A DNA stretch of 64,000 nucleotides, taken from assembly GCA_003117195.1 (NCBI GenBank), contig BDSI01000082.1, positions 248,001 to 312,000 on the forward strand, in the 5' to 3' direction. A program made the position numbers and the translations under genes. The DNA is from Eudorina sp. 2006-703-Eu-15. Taxonomy: Eukaryota; Chlorophyta; Chlorophyceae; Chlamydomonadales; Volvocaceae. Position 1 is the stretch's first letter, and the number at the start of each line of letters is the position of its first letter. Shown one piece after another: positions 21,951-34,100 of the stretch. The notes beneath the pieces are model-generated. The model was given only the letters and a program-made list of their open reading frames with translations, was not told the DNA's origin and searched no databases.

Positions 21951-24900
21951 GCGCTCGAAAACGAAATCCCCGATCCGGTTCCGGGGCAGGGTCATGACCC
22001 AGCCGCACCGCAGGACGCCGCCGCCGCCGCCACAGCAGCAGCAGCTCCAGCCGCGCCCGCGGCCTTCGAGGACGGAGGGCCCCGGGGTCCAGGAACGCAT
22101 GCTGACCCTGCGAGGCAGGCTCGTACTCAGGGACCGCCAGCGCCGCGTTTTACAGCGCCGGTGCCGTACACAAGTAGCAGCAACGCGTCTGCGCCACGCC
22201 TGGCCGCGACGCGGCTGGAGCTGGTGGGCGGGGGGTACTACGTAGCCCTGGTGGGCGACGCCGTCGACGCCGTCGCAAACTGCCTGATCAGCCGCGCCGG
22301 CTGCGTGCCGCCCGGGCACGTGGCGAACAGGTACGACATTGCACGGCAAGAGTCTGTTGTACAGGTCACGGCGTGCGCGGCGTGGCCTAGTGTAGATGGG
22401 ACGTGCCTGAGGGGAAATGTGTGTGTGTCCACGCCGCAGGGTTGCTCGGGATGGGTCGCACCATCACATCACGCTCGTCACGCCGCCCGAGATGGACGAG
22501 CTCCGTGACAAGTACCGCATGAGCGGCCAAGAGGTGTACGACAGGATTCTCGCCGTGGTGAGCCTCCGCGTTTCTCTGCCACACGTCTTTGTACGATGTG
22601 TATCATATGTAGGCGGCCCGCAGGGCTGGGTAGGGCATCTGTACTGCATGAGCCGCCTTATGACGTCAAGGATACCCCTGGGACCAACCGTGTGCACTGC
22701 CGTACAACACAGGCGGGCCCCACCGGCGGCGCCTGGCTGCCGCTCGGCCTTGGCCGAGTCCGGCGCTCCGAGACCGGAGATGAGGCGCTGTTCGTGGCGG
22801 TGGCGTGGCCCATGGGTCGTGCCGCGCGCGCGGCGGTCGGCTTGCAGGCCATCCAATACTTCCACATCACGTTGGGTTTTAATGCGCAGGTGTGTCCCAC
22901 GGGTCGATGGGCCGATGGGCCGGTCAGAGGACGCAGCGGACATGCTGCGCCCCGGCAGCTTGCGCCCGTCGCATTAAACATACGCGCACGGTCTCGCCCC
23001 CACCTCCGGCCGCTCCTCCGCTGCCCCACCTCCGAATGGAAGTGGAAAGGCGAAGAAACACGCATCGGGTCGGGCGGGTCTCTTATCTACACACGCACCG
23101 GATGGGAAGGCATCCCGCCGGCAGCACGGGGGCCTGGCCAGGCCTGGACGCTGCAGTCGCGGGGTTGGCAGCCCGCTTGTGTGTGGTCCCCCTGTATGTC
23201 CCCAGGCGAGCGGCGACGCCTCTCGGCGGTCCTAGCCGCCGGCTATGCCCCGCGAGTGCTGTGCTCAGAGCGGTCTCCGAACCACGCGGGCTGCGCCCTC
23301 CCCAAGTCTGCTGCTTCGCTCACCCTGCCCGCCGGTTGGACCGCGCCCACACCTACATCGCCAGGCTGGGTGTGTCTGGGCTGTTTCATTTCAACCCACA
23401 CCCACACCCACCCTCACGCACCCGCCTCAGGACGTGCACGGTGTGCCCAAGGGGGTACCTGCGCTGCGGGGGGGAGCGCTGGACGTGGATCTTCTGCTGG
23501 AGCTCTGCGCGGCGGCGGAGTCCGCGGGTGCGGGTGCGCTTGCGTGCTGCAGAGCCGCGTGCTGCAGAGCCGCGTGGACGGAGCTTGCCAAGCCCTGTGT
23601 TTAGAGAAGAGACCCAAGCCTTGTGTGTTTACCGTGGCGCCAAACCTGTGTGTGGTCCGGGGATCGGGGATCGAGGACCCGAAGGTTGGGGCGCTCCCTG
23701 CAGCTCGGTACCCAAAGGCCTAAGGCGCGCAGCCCATCGGGCAGCTGCCGCGTTCCTGCATCCCATCCTCCCCTTAAGCTACCGTAACTGGTCTCACGCT
23801 TTCCGGTCATCCTTTCACTCTTTTTGTGTACCACGTCAACCCGCCAGGCGCCCCGCTGTCGCAAGAGGAGAGGGCGGCCGTCCTGGTGTGGCAGGTGAGG
23901 GGACCGAAGGGCCGCTGTGCGCGCGCCGTCATGCAGGCTCGGCCTTCCCATCTCACAAACGAGCACACATACTTGCACACATACACACACACACATCCGT
24001 ACACATGCACAAAGCAACAAAGTGACACATGGTCAATAACATCACATATTCACCTCCGCCGTCCCCACCTCAAGTCGTCTCCACGACGCCTGGCGGCTGA
24101 GTTTCAACAAACACGCGACGCATCATGGCCGCACTGCCTGCCCCCTTTGTGTTCACCCACCCAGACCCTGAACGAGCTGCAGCAAACCAGGGAGGCCGCA
24201 TCATCATCAAGCGGGGCACCGCCGCCGCCCGCCGCAGCCGTGACCCCCAACGTCATGGACACTCTGTACGGCATGCTGCGCACGGCTTTGGGCTGGGCCA
24301 CCGCTGCGCCGAATCCCGACACGGCGTCGTCGTCGTTATCGGCGGCGGCGGCGGGGCCCTCATTGTCGCGTCACTTCGTGGCGTCGTGCGCGCATGTGGC
24401 CCTCGCGCGGCTGGCGGGCCTGTGCAACGAGCTGGACGACGTAGACGAGCATGTACGACATGCCGAGGCGGCGCTGGCGGCGGAGGTGGTGCAAGGACAC
24501 GGCGGACCGCCAGCGACGGAGCCTGAGGCGGCGGCGGGGACGGGGGCGGTTCGGCCTGATCAGGGCTGCGTGGTCCTGGCGGCGGCGGCCTGCCTGGCCG
24601 CCAAGGCTTGCTGCCAGCGGCGGGAGCTTGGAGCGGCCGCCGCCACCTTCACGCGCGCTGCGGACCTCCTTCCGTGAGTTCTTTCTGTCTGCGCGCAGAC
24701 CGCCAGTAATCACCAGCACCAGCACCACCAGCAGTGTGCACCATCCGCCAAGGGCGCAACGCCTTCCATGCCATGCAATGCATTTGTGCCGTACTCTTTC
24801 ACGGCTGCCTCATTGGTTCACCTGACAAGGCTTCCGGTTACCTGGGCTTCCACCCTACCCGGTCGAGCGGCGTTTTTTGCTCTGGAGCCCGAAGCACAGC

Positions 24901-27900
24901 GCGTCATGTCATGGCCATCGAAGCCAGTGCGTGCCTTCACTGTTGCGTCGTCACATTGTTATCTTGGTTGCCGGGCGTCTTCGTGTACCGTACATAGCGC
25001 GTTTGACCTCCAAGGCTGGTGAGCAATTCTTACCGACCCGACCCGTGCATCCAGGAGTGCTGCTACTGCCGAAGAAGCAATCGCCACTGCTACTGCTGCG
25101 GCACCAGCCGGCGAAGACGTGATGTCGCTGCTGCGGCGGGCGATAGCACCCTCCCTGGACGGCCCAGCGCTGCGCGCCGCCGCGGCCTCGTGCGCGCGTA
25201 GAGCAGCGGCGGCCGCTGCGGCATCAACCTCAGCAGCATCAACAACAATGGGAGCTGTAGCAACAACGACAGGCATCCCTGTGTTGCACCCACCATCCAC
25301 ATCTTCCTCGCCATCACCGCCTGCTTGGGCCTCTTCACAGCGCCAGCACCACCACCAGCACCTCAATCAACAGCAGCACCGCCACCACCAGCAGCAGCGG
25401 CTGACGGGATCGGGGGACCGAGCGGCGCAGCGAGTTGGGTCTGGACATGCCGCCGACGATACGGCGGCGGAGCCGGGCGTGCAGCCACTGCACCTACAGC
25501 ATGAGCTACAGCCGCCGCAGCTACAGCAGCAGCGGGGCTCAGTGCTCCAGGAGGGGCAGCTGTTCAGCACGAGGACACGCACCGTCGTGTCCGGGGTGGC
25601 GGTCTCGTCGGCCGCTCCAGGGGCTGTGGCAGTAGCATTACGAAGGGCAGCCGGGGCGGGGCCAGCCGTGGCTGTAGCTGACGTGACGCTGCCACGAAAC
25701 ACGTCCTGGGTTGTACCCGGGGTGCTGGCGGGGGGCAGCACACCCAAGCGGCCCGAACAGGTACGGCAGGCGAGGAACTGCATGTACGGCTCAGGGTAGT
25801 CCGGTCTGAATCTCTCTTTCTTTATCTATCTATCTCTCTATATATATAAATGTAATATATATATATATATTATCATCAGGCATCCTCAGGCATCCGCACA
25901 TGTACCCCGTTTTCAAACCGCTCTGGAACCGCAGATCGCGGCGCTGCGGACCCTGGGCATCGACTTGGTCGTCACCCTTACCCAGGAGGAGCCCCTGCCC
26001 GGAGACTGGTTCGACGGAGCCGCTGGCGGCGGCGTGCGGAACCTCTTCGTGCCCGTCACGAATTACGAGTCGCCGTCCGTACAGCAGATGGACGACATAT
26101 TGGCCGCCATCGTGCATCACGTGACGGCGGCGGCGGCGGTGCCGGCAGTGCCGCCGTTGCCACCCGCCGACAGTGGGACGCCGATCCCACAGGGAGCGGT
26201 GCTCGTACACTGCGGCGGCGGCAAAGGCCGGGCGGGCACGGTGCTTGCATGCTACCTCTGCAAGTTTGGGATGGCGGCGCCGCCGCCAGCTGTGGCGGCG
26301 GAGGCGGCTGAGGCGGACCCGCAGACGCCCGCCAACCCGCCCGCCATGTCAGCCGCCGAGGTTGTGCGCCTGATACGGGAGCTACGGCCGGGGAGCATTG
26401 AGACGGAACAACAGCGCCGCTTCGTCGGTCATTACTGCGACATCCTGTGGCAGCGGTACGACCAAGCAATGGCTGTGGCAGCTGTAGCACCACCGTCGTC
26501 GGCTGCTGCGGGGTCGTCGGCGGCGCAGGCGGCGGCGGCGCCGCCTCCGGGTGCCGCCGTGTCGTCGGCGGCTGCGCAGGGGCGTCCTGCCACTGCAGCG
26601 GGGCCGCCACGGCCGCCGCCGCCGCCGCCACCTGCATCACCCCCGCCGCCACAGCCGCCGCCGCCGCCACCAGTGCAGCAGGAACAGCAACAGCAGCAGC
26701 AACTGCCGGGCCATCTTGGTCACACCACAGAGCGGACCCAGCTACAGCCGCAGCGACACCCCGGCGGCAATCGACAGTCATCAGGTCGTCAGTCGGGGGC
26801 GGGCCCGTCGGCGCCTCCGCCGCCGCCGCCTCGGAAGCTGCCGCGGCTGGTGGTGCTGGTGGGACTGCCGGGCAGCGGCAAGAGCACGTTCTCGCGGGCG
26901 TTGGAGGCCAGTGGGCGGTGCGTCAGGGCGGGGGCGCGGGCGCTGCCCTTTCATCTGAACTCCTGAAGGCATCAGGCGTACCGTGTGCACATGCCGTACT
27001 TCCGATTATGGAGGAGGCGTACAGTCCCTCAGGATCCATTAGGATCCATTTTTTCTCTTGTTGCAGCAGCACGCCATCCCAGGGCTCCCCTCCCCGGGCC
27101 CGGGCTATCACCATGTTTCCATCGATACCACCTTCCTTAATATAGATTCTAGAAGATTCTCTTTTCCGCCCCTGCGTGTGTCGGCGCGGCCCGCCTAACC
27201 CCCTCCACATGGCACACATGATCATGGCCCGCGCAAGCACTCGCCACGTTGGGTTTGATATGTGGTTTAATGTGATTCGTGGCAATCTCTTTTTCTCGAG
27301 CACCCGGCCACCCGCCATGTGGCACCCATCTCTCTCTGGTTGCATCTGCGCGGCATGTGAGCACGGGCTGTGGACGGTGTGTGCGGTGTCGTACGTGCAG
27401 GTGGAGCCGCATCTGTCAGGACGAATGCGGCAGCCGCGGCGCCGCCGAGTCCGCCTTCAGCGCCGCCATGCTGCGGGGCCCCTCCGCGGGCTGGAAGCCG
27501 CACCTGGTGCTCGACCGCTGCAGCCCCGATGCGGCAGATCGGAGGGAGTGGTTCAAGCTAGCTCTTCTGGGCCGCAAGGAGAGAGGTGCGCACCTGTACT
27601 GCACTGACCGTTTTTTACCCGTACTGTAACCGTACTCCTACCTGTCGATGCCACCCGTTCGATACAGCCATCACGTGGCGCCTGCCCCCGCCCGCCACTC
27701 CCAGCTTTCGTGCCGCCCGGGACCCTGCTGGTATCCTAAATAAGCAAGTGGATCCGGGCTCCACTTGGGGATCCGGATCCATTGTGATCCATTGTTAATC
27801 GATTCGTTGGATACTGGCAGGCCAGCTCACGGTCGCTGGCCACACGGGGGCTTCCAATGTCGGGTATGCGGGCTGGAAGCTACCCCCCTCCCACCACTCC

Positions 27901-28553
27901 CGGTGTCTGGGCTGTCGTTCTTTTGAACCCCCTGCCCCTCGGATTGCTGTATCGATCCATCCTCTCAAGACCCACCCGCGCTGGTGCTCGTCCTCTCCAG
28001 GCATCGTGGCTGTGTTTTTCGACGTGGACCCCGCCACGTGTAAGGCCCGCGTGGCGGCAAGGGCCGACCACCCAACCATCGCCCAAGGTGCGCGCGTTGT
28101 CGTACCATGTACCGTTGTACGACTGCCGCACTACTGCAGTTGGTCCCAAGTGGCGCCAACGCAGGCTGCCTCCGTTCAGGTTTAGGTCCATTCCGTGTTG
28201 GAGGGCTGCAAACCAGTAACCAAGCCTCACCCATACCTTGCGGCCAGATCCGTTAACTTATATGCAATTACACGCTTTTCTTGTTTGTATTGGCATCATG
28301 CGATTGTCGTACAGGGCGTGGCGGGCGCATCGTGGACTCCTTCGCGGCGCGTCTGGAGCGCCCCACGACGGCGGAGGGCTTTGAGCGCGTCCACGTGATC
28401 CGTACCCCGGAGGACGCGGCGGCACTGCTGGCCGCGTGGGGCGCTGCCGCTCCCGGCAGCGGTGGTCCGCAGCACGACGTCGAGACGCCAACAGCCGCAG
28501 CCGCTGCCGACGACGAGGATGGGGAGGCGGAAGGAGACCAGCAGCGAGAGTAG
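20128..28553 (+). CDS. Multidomain RNA-repair enzyme: RNA ligase + 2H phosphoesterase + DSP phosphatase + polynucleotide kinase
   Basis: Exons: 20128-20257, 20338-20502, 20757-20880, 21335-21578, 21837-22330, 22440-22557, 22713-22889, 23431-23527, 23848-23894, 24165-24673, 25055-25760, 25935-26917, 27401-27585, 28001-28087, 28315-28553. All introns are GT-AG and every phase matches, giving 1434 residues. Order: ATP-dependent RNA ligase (1-245), 2H phosphoesterase with two H-x-T motifs (about 350-500), helical and His/Gln-rich linkers, DSP-type phosphatase (about 915-1100), Pro/Gln linker, P-loop kinase (1243-1400) and acidic tail. Together these would open 2',3'-cyclic phosphates, remove phosphate, phosphorylate 5'-OH ends and seal RNA. 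This matches the Swiss-army-knife RNA-repair proteins known from comparative genomics. No targeting signal is obvious. ATG 20128 is chosen because FPRTPHL follows at once, as in relatives. Low-complexity linkers are longer than usual. Confidence 0.93.
22185..23475 (+). other. 2H phosphoesterase (2H-SAK-like) domain of the repair enzyme
   Basis: Two H-x-T motifs 81 residues apart: HIT at 395-397 (in HHITLVTPPE) and HIT at 476-478 (in FHITLGF), followed by DVHG at the start of exon 8. Paired H-x-T motifs are the hallmark of the 2H superfamily, which acts on 2',3'-cyclic phosphates or 2'-5' bonds. Confidence 0.85.
24165..25690 (+). other. Linker region of the repair enzyme: helical part and His/Gln-rich part
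   Basis: Residues about 533-700 (exon 10) are Ala-rich and helical, with spacing that resembles TPR-like helices (for example CLAAKACCQRRELGAAAATF). Residues 702-910 (exon 11) hold Ala, Ser/Thr, then His/Gln-rich low-complexity stretches. No catalytic motif was seen. The helical part could bind partner proteins or RNA; this is inference. Confidence 0.55.
25692..26470 (+). other. DSP/PTP phosphatase (PTP-SAK-like) domain of the repair enzyme
   Basis: Starts at LPRNTSWVVPGVLAG at the end of exon 11, runs through VVTLTQEEPLPGDWF and FVPVTNY, and has the phosphatase loop HCGGGKGR: Cys1030 and Arg1036 form the CX5R signature, followed by AGT. RPGSIETEQQRRFV follows, as in dual-specificity phosphatases. 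Confidence 0.88.
26840..28440 (+). other. P-loop polynucleotide kinase domain of the repair enzyme
   Basis: Walker A GLPGSGKST at residues 1247-1255, then SRICQDECGSR at 1267-1277, LDRCSPD from 1302, VFFDVDPATCKARVAAR with DHPTIAQ in exon 14, and GFERVHVIRTPEDA near the end. The pattern matches 5'-OH polynucleotide kinases fused to RNA-repair proteins. It is preceded by a Pro/Gln-rich linker from about residue 1130. Confidence 0.88.
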
Positions 28554-31138
28554 CAGCAGTAGCAGCAGCAGGAGAAGGCGGGGAAGGGCTTGCAGCGAAC
28601 CAACCCGCTCCTCCCATAAGAGAGCCGACGCGGACGCGGAGACGGGGTGACAGCATTACAAGCGCGCGCATGTGGGCTGCGCGCGCGTTTATTTATTCGC
28701 CCGTACCGCCTCGCTTGTTGTCCGTACTGTTGCTCCCGTTGCCCTGTTGCTGGACAGCGGGGGCGAGGCCGCTGCGAGCGGGGCCCGCATCAATTCATCC
28801 TGGCAAATGATGGATTGATTTTTTTGAAATCTTGTACATACTCTTCTGGAATTCAAACCCGATGAGGGGCCGCCCGCCGCGAAGGAGGTGACACGGGAGG
28901 GTGCACGGGAGCGGGTTTCTCTAACTGTAGGGTCGCCAGCGCGTGCCGGCGGGTGAGGGGGCAAGGGGTGCTGCGCGTTCGGATCCGAGGGGCCTGCGGG
29001 TGCGTCCGCCAACCGGCGAAGCTGGATGGGCATTCTACGTTTCGTGGAGTCAAACGGGGACGACGGCTCGGCACATATCCTGGAATCCTGCCACTAGGTA
29101 TTTATTCATCGCCGTGCCGTCATCAGTTCTCGACGTCATGCTGACGTCTGCGGGTCCGGGCCTTATGAGTTTGTGCTGCGCAAGCGAGTGAGCGCGAGGA
29201 TCCGAGTGGTATCACCGACGTTCACCGACCGAGGAGGGATGGGCGTGCCGCAAGTCACGGGTCCGGGATTGTGATGCGCTACGAAGGCTGGTGTCATGAC
29301 GCTTCCAAACAACGGTTATGGGCAAAATACCAAGTTGTAACACGGCCGAGTTAAGATCCTCGAGAGGCTGTCGAATGACCCCCTACAGAGACCCGCGCAC
29401 AGCATCTCCAGAAGCCTTCGGCCGCGCCGTGTTACACAACTGCTACCTGCGGGTCAGGGCCTTTAGCCCATACACACCCTGGAAGCTGCGTTCCTGAGGA
29501 GGACTGTAGGCCACCCCGGGCCCGCAGCAAGTTGCCCGGTTAAATTGAAGATGAGCGCCGTTTCTCCGCAATGGCGTCCGCGCAACCACTCTCTCCTTGG
29601 CCCGTGCGCATCTTAACGCAGGACCTGTCTTTCCCTTTCGAGGCCGCCTTAGAGAAGTGGGAGGCCGCGAGCAGCTGGAGGCAGAGAGGGCCGCACATGG
29701 TGACCGTTGGAGGAAGGTCAGCATGCAGGAGTGGGTAGTTATCAGTTGTGCTGCGACAGACAGTTGAAATGTTCCTTACAGGGGAACATGATTCTCCGAA
29801 ACATGTAACAGTGGCGTACGGCCGAGGCTGTCAGCTCGTGTGCAGGTTCGCCGGGCAGTACAATGCTTGTCGCTGCGAGCGCACCACGACTGCTTTGCAA
29901 CGGCTTGTCCACTGAAATTCGCGCGACACAGCAGCATTTTCCGTCGAGTCCAAAATTCCTATATGGTGTACTGTGCCGCGTCAAACGTCCATGTGGGTGA
30001 GCACCGCCGGTATCCGTGATTGCGGTGGCGATCGCAGTGTTGCGATGTCCTGCTGCGAGAATAGATACCTGGTTGGAGAAAATGCTACGATGAAATACCA
30101 TTCCTATGTCACGCTTGTTCGTGAAATCATGCCCGCGCGTGCACATTTCCTGAACTTGCGTAAGTCGTCGCCCAGCTTGAGACGCATTCTGAGCATGTTG
30201 CAAGGAAACCTGACTGGTCCTGCTTGCGTTCTGTGTTCTGCTGTCATCTTCAAATTCGTGCAGGACTAACGTATGCGGCTCTGCGACTGCGAAACTTCCG
30301 TCGCTATGGTACTCACTTTCACATCCCAGTTCACCAAGTGATGTATAATACACAATACAGCTAAAATACGCATCTGATAGCATTAATCTGCCTTGCAGCG
30401 AGCCATTGCAAAAACGGTTCGTATGAACGACTTCACCTTTGTTGTCAACCTAAGTTGATTTAGGTAATAAAATTTTTTGACATGCTAGGTTATGGTCGTC
30501 CGGACCAAATTTTACAGGCGTGCACAATGAAACCGAGTGCATCAAAGCGATTCGCATCATTGGCAATCATTGGCTGCTGATGCATCAAAGCAGTATTGTG
30601 TAGCACACAGAATTTCTGTCCAATCTACCATCCACATGAAACAAGAGTTGATGCCGCTGGGACTGACATTCCGATGGATGCCGTACATAGTCGATGTTCA
30701 AAGTTGGTGTTATTTTGCAACTCAGCTATCCAAGAGGTATTGCTTGGCAACATTTGTCATATGCCGGTTTCTTTTTCAATAGCAGATTTCTCAGGCAAAT
30801 TGTGAAAAGCGTTCAACTCGGCAAAGCTTGTCAATTCCAGTACATTGTTAGAATTTAAACTTAACGCGCAATACAGCATTACCATACTGCGCCTAGCTCT
30901 GCGTTCTGTAGGTTTGTGAAGGACCTGCAAGAAACTAGGCGTAAGCACTCAGTAAACAGCGTCTATCACGACGCCAACGGATTATGATACCGCTATTTAT
31001 GGTGGATATGGAGCGAATTCACCCGTCCGTGCGGGGAGCCCTTGCTCCCCGACATCGGTGATTCGTGCACGCCAGCCTTCCCCGCCGCCGCTGCGGGTTA
31101 TCCCTAACCTGCGCGCAGCCGCGTGCGCTGAAATATTT
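28554..31138. other. Intergenic stretch after the RNA-repair gene
   Basis: The first part is the 3' UTR side, starting with a CAG-rich run. A TGTAA at about 29336 is the first clear candidate polyadenylation signal but lies far from the stop. From about 29.8 to 31.0 kb the sequence is AT-richer; I see no gene. The last 100 bases are the 5' flank of the next coiled-coil gene. Confidence 0.5.
31033..31050 (+). promoter_or_regulatory. Short perfect hairpin upstream of coiled-coil gene 1
   Basis: GGGGAGC, four-base loop CCTT, GCTCCCC, about 90 bases before the ATG. If transcribed it would be a stable stem in the 5' leader. The role is unknown. Confidence 0.4.
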
Positions 31139-34100
31139 ATGGGCGTGGAAAATCCGCTCGCGCGGTCCACGCCCATGCGCTCATCGTCTCAGGGGACCGT
31201 CGCTGCGTCCGTCCAGCTGGGTCCAGGAGGTTCCCCGCTGGGAAATTACGGCCACAGTACCCCAATGCCGCCCAGCCCCCACCGGATATCCGCGCCCGGC
31301 CCCAAGGCCGCCACAAGTTGTGGCGATACTCGCCCACCACAGCTGCAGCTGCCAGCCTACCAGCCCGGCGGGCCGCCGCCGGTCCCAGTGTTCCCCCTGC
31401 CGAGCGGGGCACCGCTGCACTCCAACGGCCACATGCTGCAGAGGCTGCCTTCCGTAGACAAGACGGCGGGGAATCGACCCTCCTCGGCGTTTGTTAGCCT
31501 GACAAGCAGCTACAGGTGGGTGATGAAATGCGTCCAGGAGGCATTGTTGTTGGGAGGGAAAAGGCGGCGTGGAGGGCGAAACGATTGAATGAGGGAGGGC
31601 CGTGCAGTTTGAAGTCCGTGCCCTCCCGCGGCGCCGGAACCACCGTTCCTCGGGGCATGTCCCTCACTGGTTGGGAGCTGGACAAACGCTTAGGAACAGA
31701 ACACGACCCCTTTACTGACCGGCAGGCGGGCAAGTGTCCAAGCAACAATTTAAGGACGCTACCCGAACCGGCCCGAGGGCTACTGCCATACTTCCTGTGG
31801 CCCAATCGCGTCCATATGGCCCGTACTGCCGTGTTTTTATATGTTTCGCAGGGTCCAGGTGGACGACAAGATCCGGAATGCCAAACCAGAGAGTGAGTGC
31901 GGCAGGGCGGGGCCACGGGGGAAGGGGGGCCTGAAGGGGGGACACCCACCGGAACTCAACCTATATTCTCGCTCAACGCATCCTCATCCCTCCTTGCTCC
32001 GCATCCGCCCGCCCCCGTTCCTCCTCACGAATTGTTCGACAGCTCCCCAGGAGGTACGGCAACACGTGACGCACGTGCAAGCGCTCGCGTTCGCCAAGGA
32101 GCCGGAGATGCTGGCCGACAACGTGATGATGCTGAAGCGCGAGCGCAACGCGCTGCTGGCGGACAAGCAGCTGCTGCTCGTCAACAAGCGGCGGCTGGAG
32201 GCGGTGCTGTCGAAGCTGCTGGGCCTGGCGGGGCTGGGGCTTGGGGGCCTGGATCTGGACGACGAGGAGGGGTTCCCGGGCACGCCGGCCAGCCGGCGGG
32301 GCGGCGGGAACCCCATGAAGGCGCGGATGCTCAAGGTGCGGGAAACAACTGCTCAATCAGCGATGAATCAATGGAGGGACGGTCAGCGAATGGTCCGAGT
32401 GCATGTGACGAATGACGGCTTGGATGGATGGGCGAGCGAATGAATTGGATGCACGGTACAGCGGAGCCCAGAAAGGGACGCTGTACGTGCTCTGCGGCTC
32501 TGCGGATCGAGCTTGAGGTGATCGCCCTTGGGGTGATGTGGGTTTGCCCGACACAGCTCGCGTGTCTTGACCAGGAACATCCACAACTCCGGCCGACACA
32601 GCTTCGCGCGCGTGTTGGTGTGTGGAGGCGATGGCGGGCAGCGGGGGCTACCAGGGGCGGGTGTGTGGACAGCGAAGGGACCGCGGAGCGCATGTCTGGC
32701 CGCAGCCCCTACATTGACAGAGGGCCTGTGGCCCTGCGCCCGGTTGCGACGGCCTGCTTCCGGGCTGTTGAGCCTCTAGGCCCACAGTCACCGAATGCCC
32801 GCCCCCGAGCTTCCAGGTCGTCCTCCGGCCCATATGGTGATCACCTCCAGCCCCTATGGTGATCAAGTGGCTGCCCCCGGGGTTGCTGCGTCCTCCTCCG
32901 GCCAGGTCCTGGACGACAGCCGGGCGCTTGACCAGAAGCTGTCGGCCAACGGAGGCGCTGCGGCGGGTATGACGGTGGCAGAGGCGGAGGCCAAGCTGAA
33001 CGAGCTGCACGACCGGCTCACCAAGCTGACGGTGAGGGTGGGGTCGGGTGGGGAGCCAGGAGCGAGGGTTACGGGGCCGGTAAGGAATTGCATGACATGG
33101 TCTGTACATGCACGAAACCATCTCAACACAGCCTGCCTGACAACATTACCTGCCTGACAAGGTGTTGTCAAGATGATGATGATGATTTGACACTTGCGGT
33201 TTCTCCAAGGACGGCGGAGTTCGAGTGGCGATGCTGCAGGCCGCCTGTAGCTCATGTGACACCGTGCGAACGCAGCACTTCGACGCGCCATGCGCGCCCG
33301 CGCCTGCCTTGAAGCCCGCCCCTTGCCCCTCGCCTGGATACCGATCCGCCGCCGTGCAGGCCGAGCGCGACCACCTGGTCAGCCGCCTGGAGAGCGAGTT
33401 GTCGTACAGGCGGACCCAGGCGGCGGCCACCGCGTCTGCCCTGCAGAAGCAGCTGAGCGAGGCGCAGGAGCAGCTGAGTGAGACGCAGGACGAGAACACC
33501 AGGTGTGTTAGCAAGGAGAAAAGCTGAGCCGCCAGGTGTGTGTGTGTGTGTGTGTGTGTTATTTAGGCAGGCAGAACAGGTGTGCGTGATATGCGAGGGG
33601 CCGATCGGCGCCCGATAGTTTGCCCGTATGCGTATATAGTATACCCATTGCCCGAGCCCTAAAAGGAAAAGAAGGCTGCGGTGTCGGAAGAGCGCTGTTG
33701 ATTTTTGTCGCGCTTTTGCGCGCTCGGAATACTACCAGCTGGCGCGGGTCGGCTGCCTGTGTGTGTGTGTGTGTGTAGCGAAGGAAAGGCGCCGGACCCA
33801 ACCAGTTACTAGTATGATTGAGTTCACCTGATCTGTGTGTTTAGAAGTGCAACCAGATCTGTGTGTGTTATTAGGCAGGCAGAACAGGATGCGTGATATG
33901 CGAGGGTCATAGCAGTGCCCGGAACTACCCCCATGTGTGTGTCTGTGTGTGGGTGTATGTGTGTGCCAGGAGGACGTTATGGACGGATTGTACATCTCTG
34001 GGAACGGGTCAGGTGCAGCTGCCCGGGGACCTATGGATACCCCACGGGCGACCTGCAGTGGGGAGCCCCGGGACGTCAGGGCCGCAAGGGACGTCCAGGG

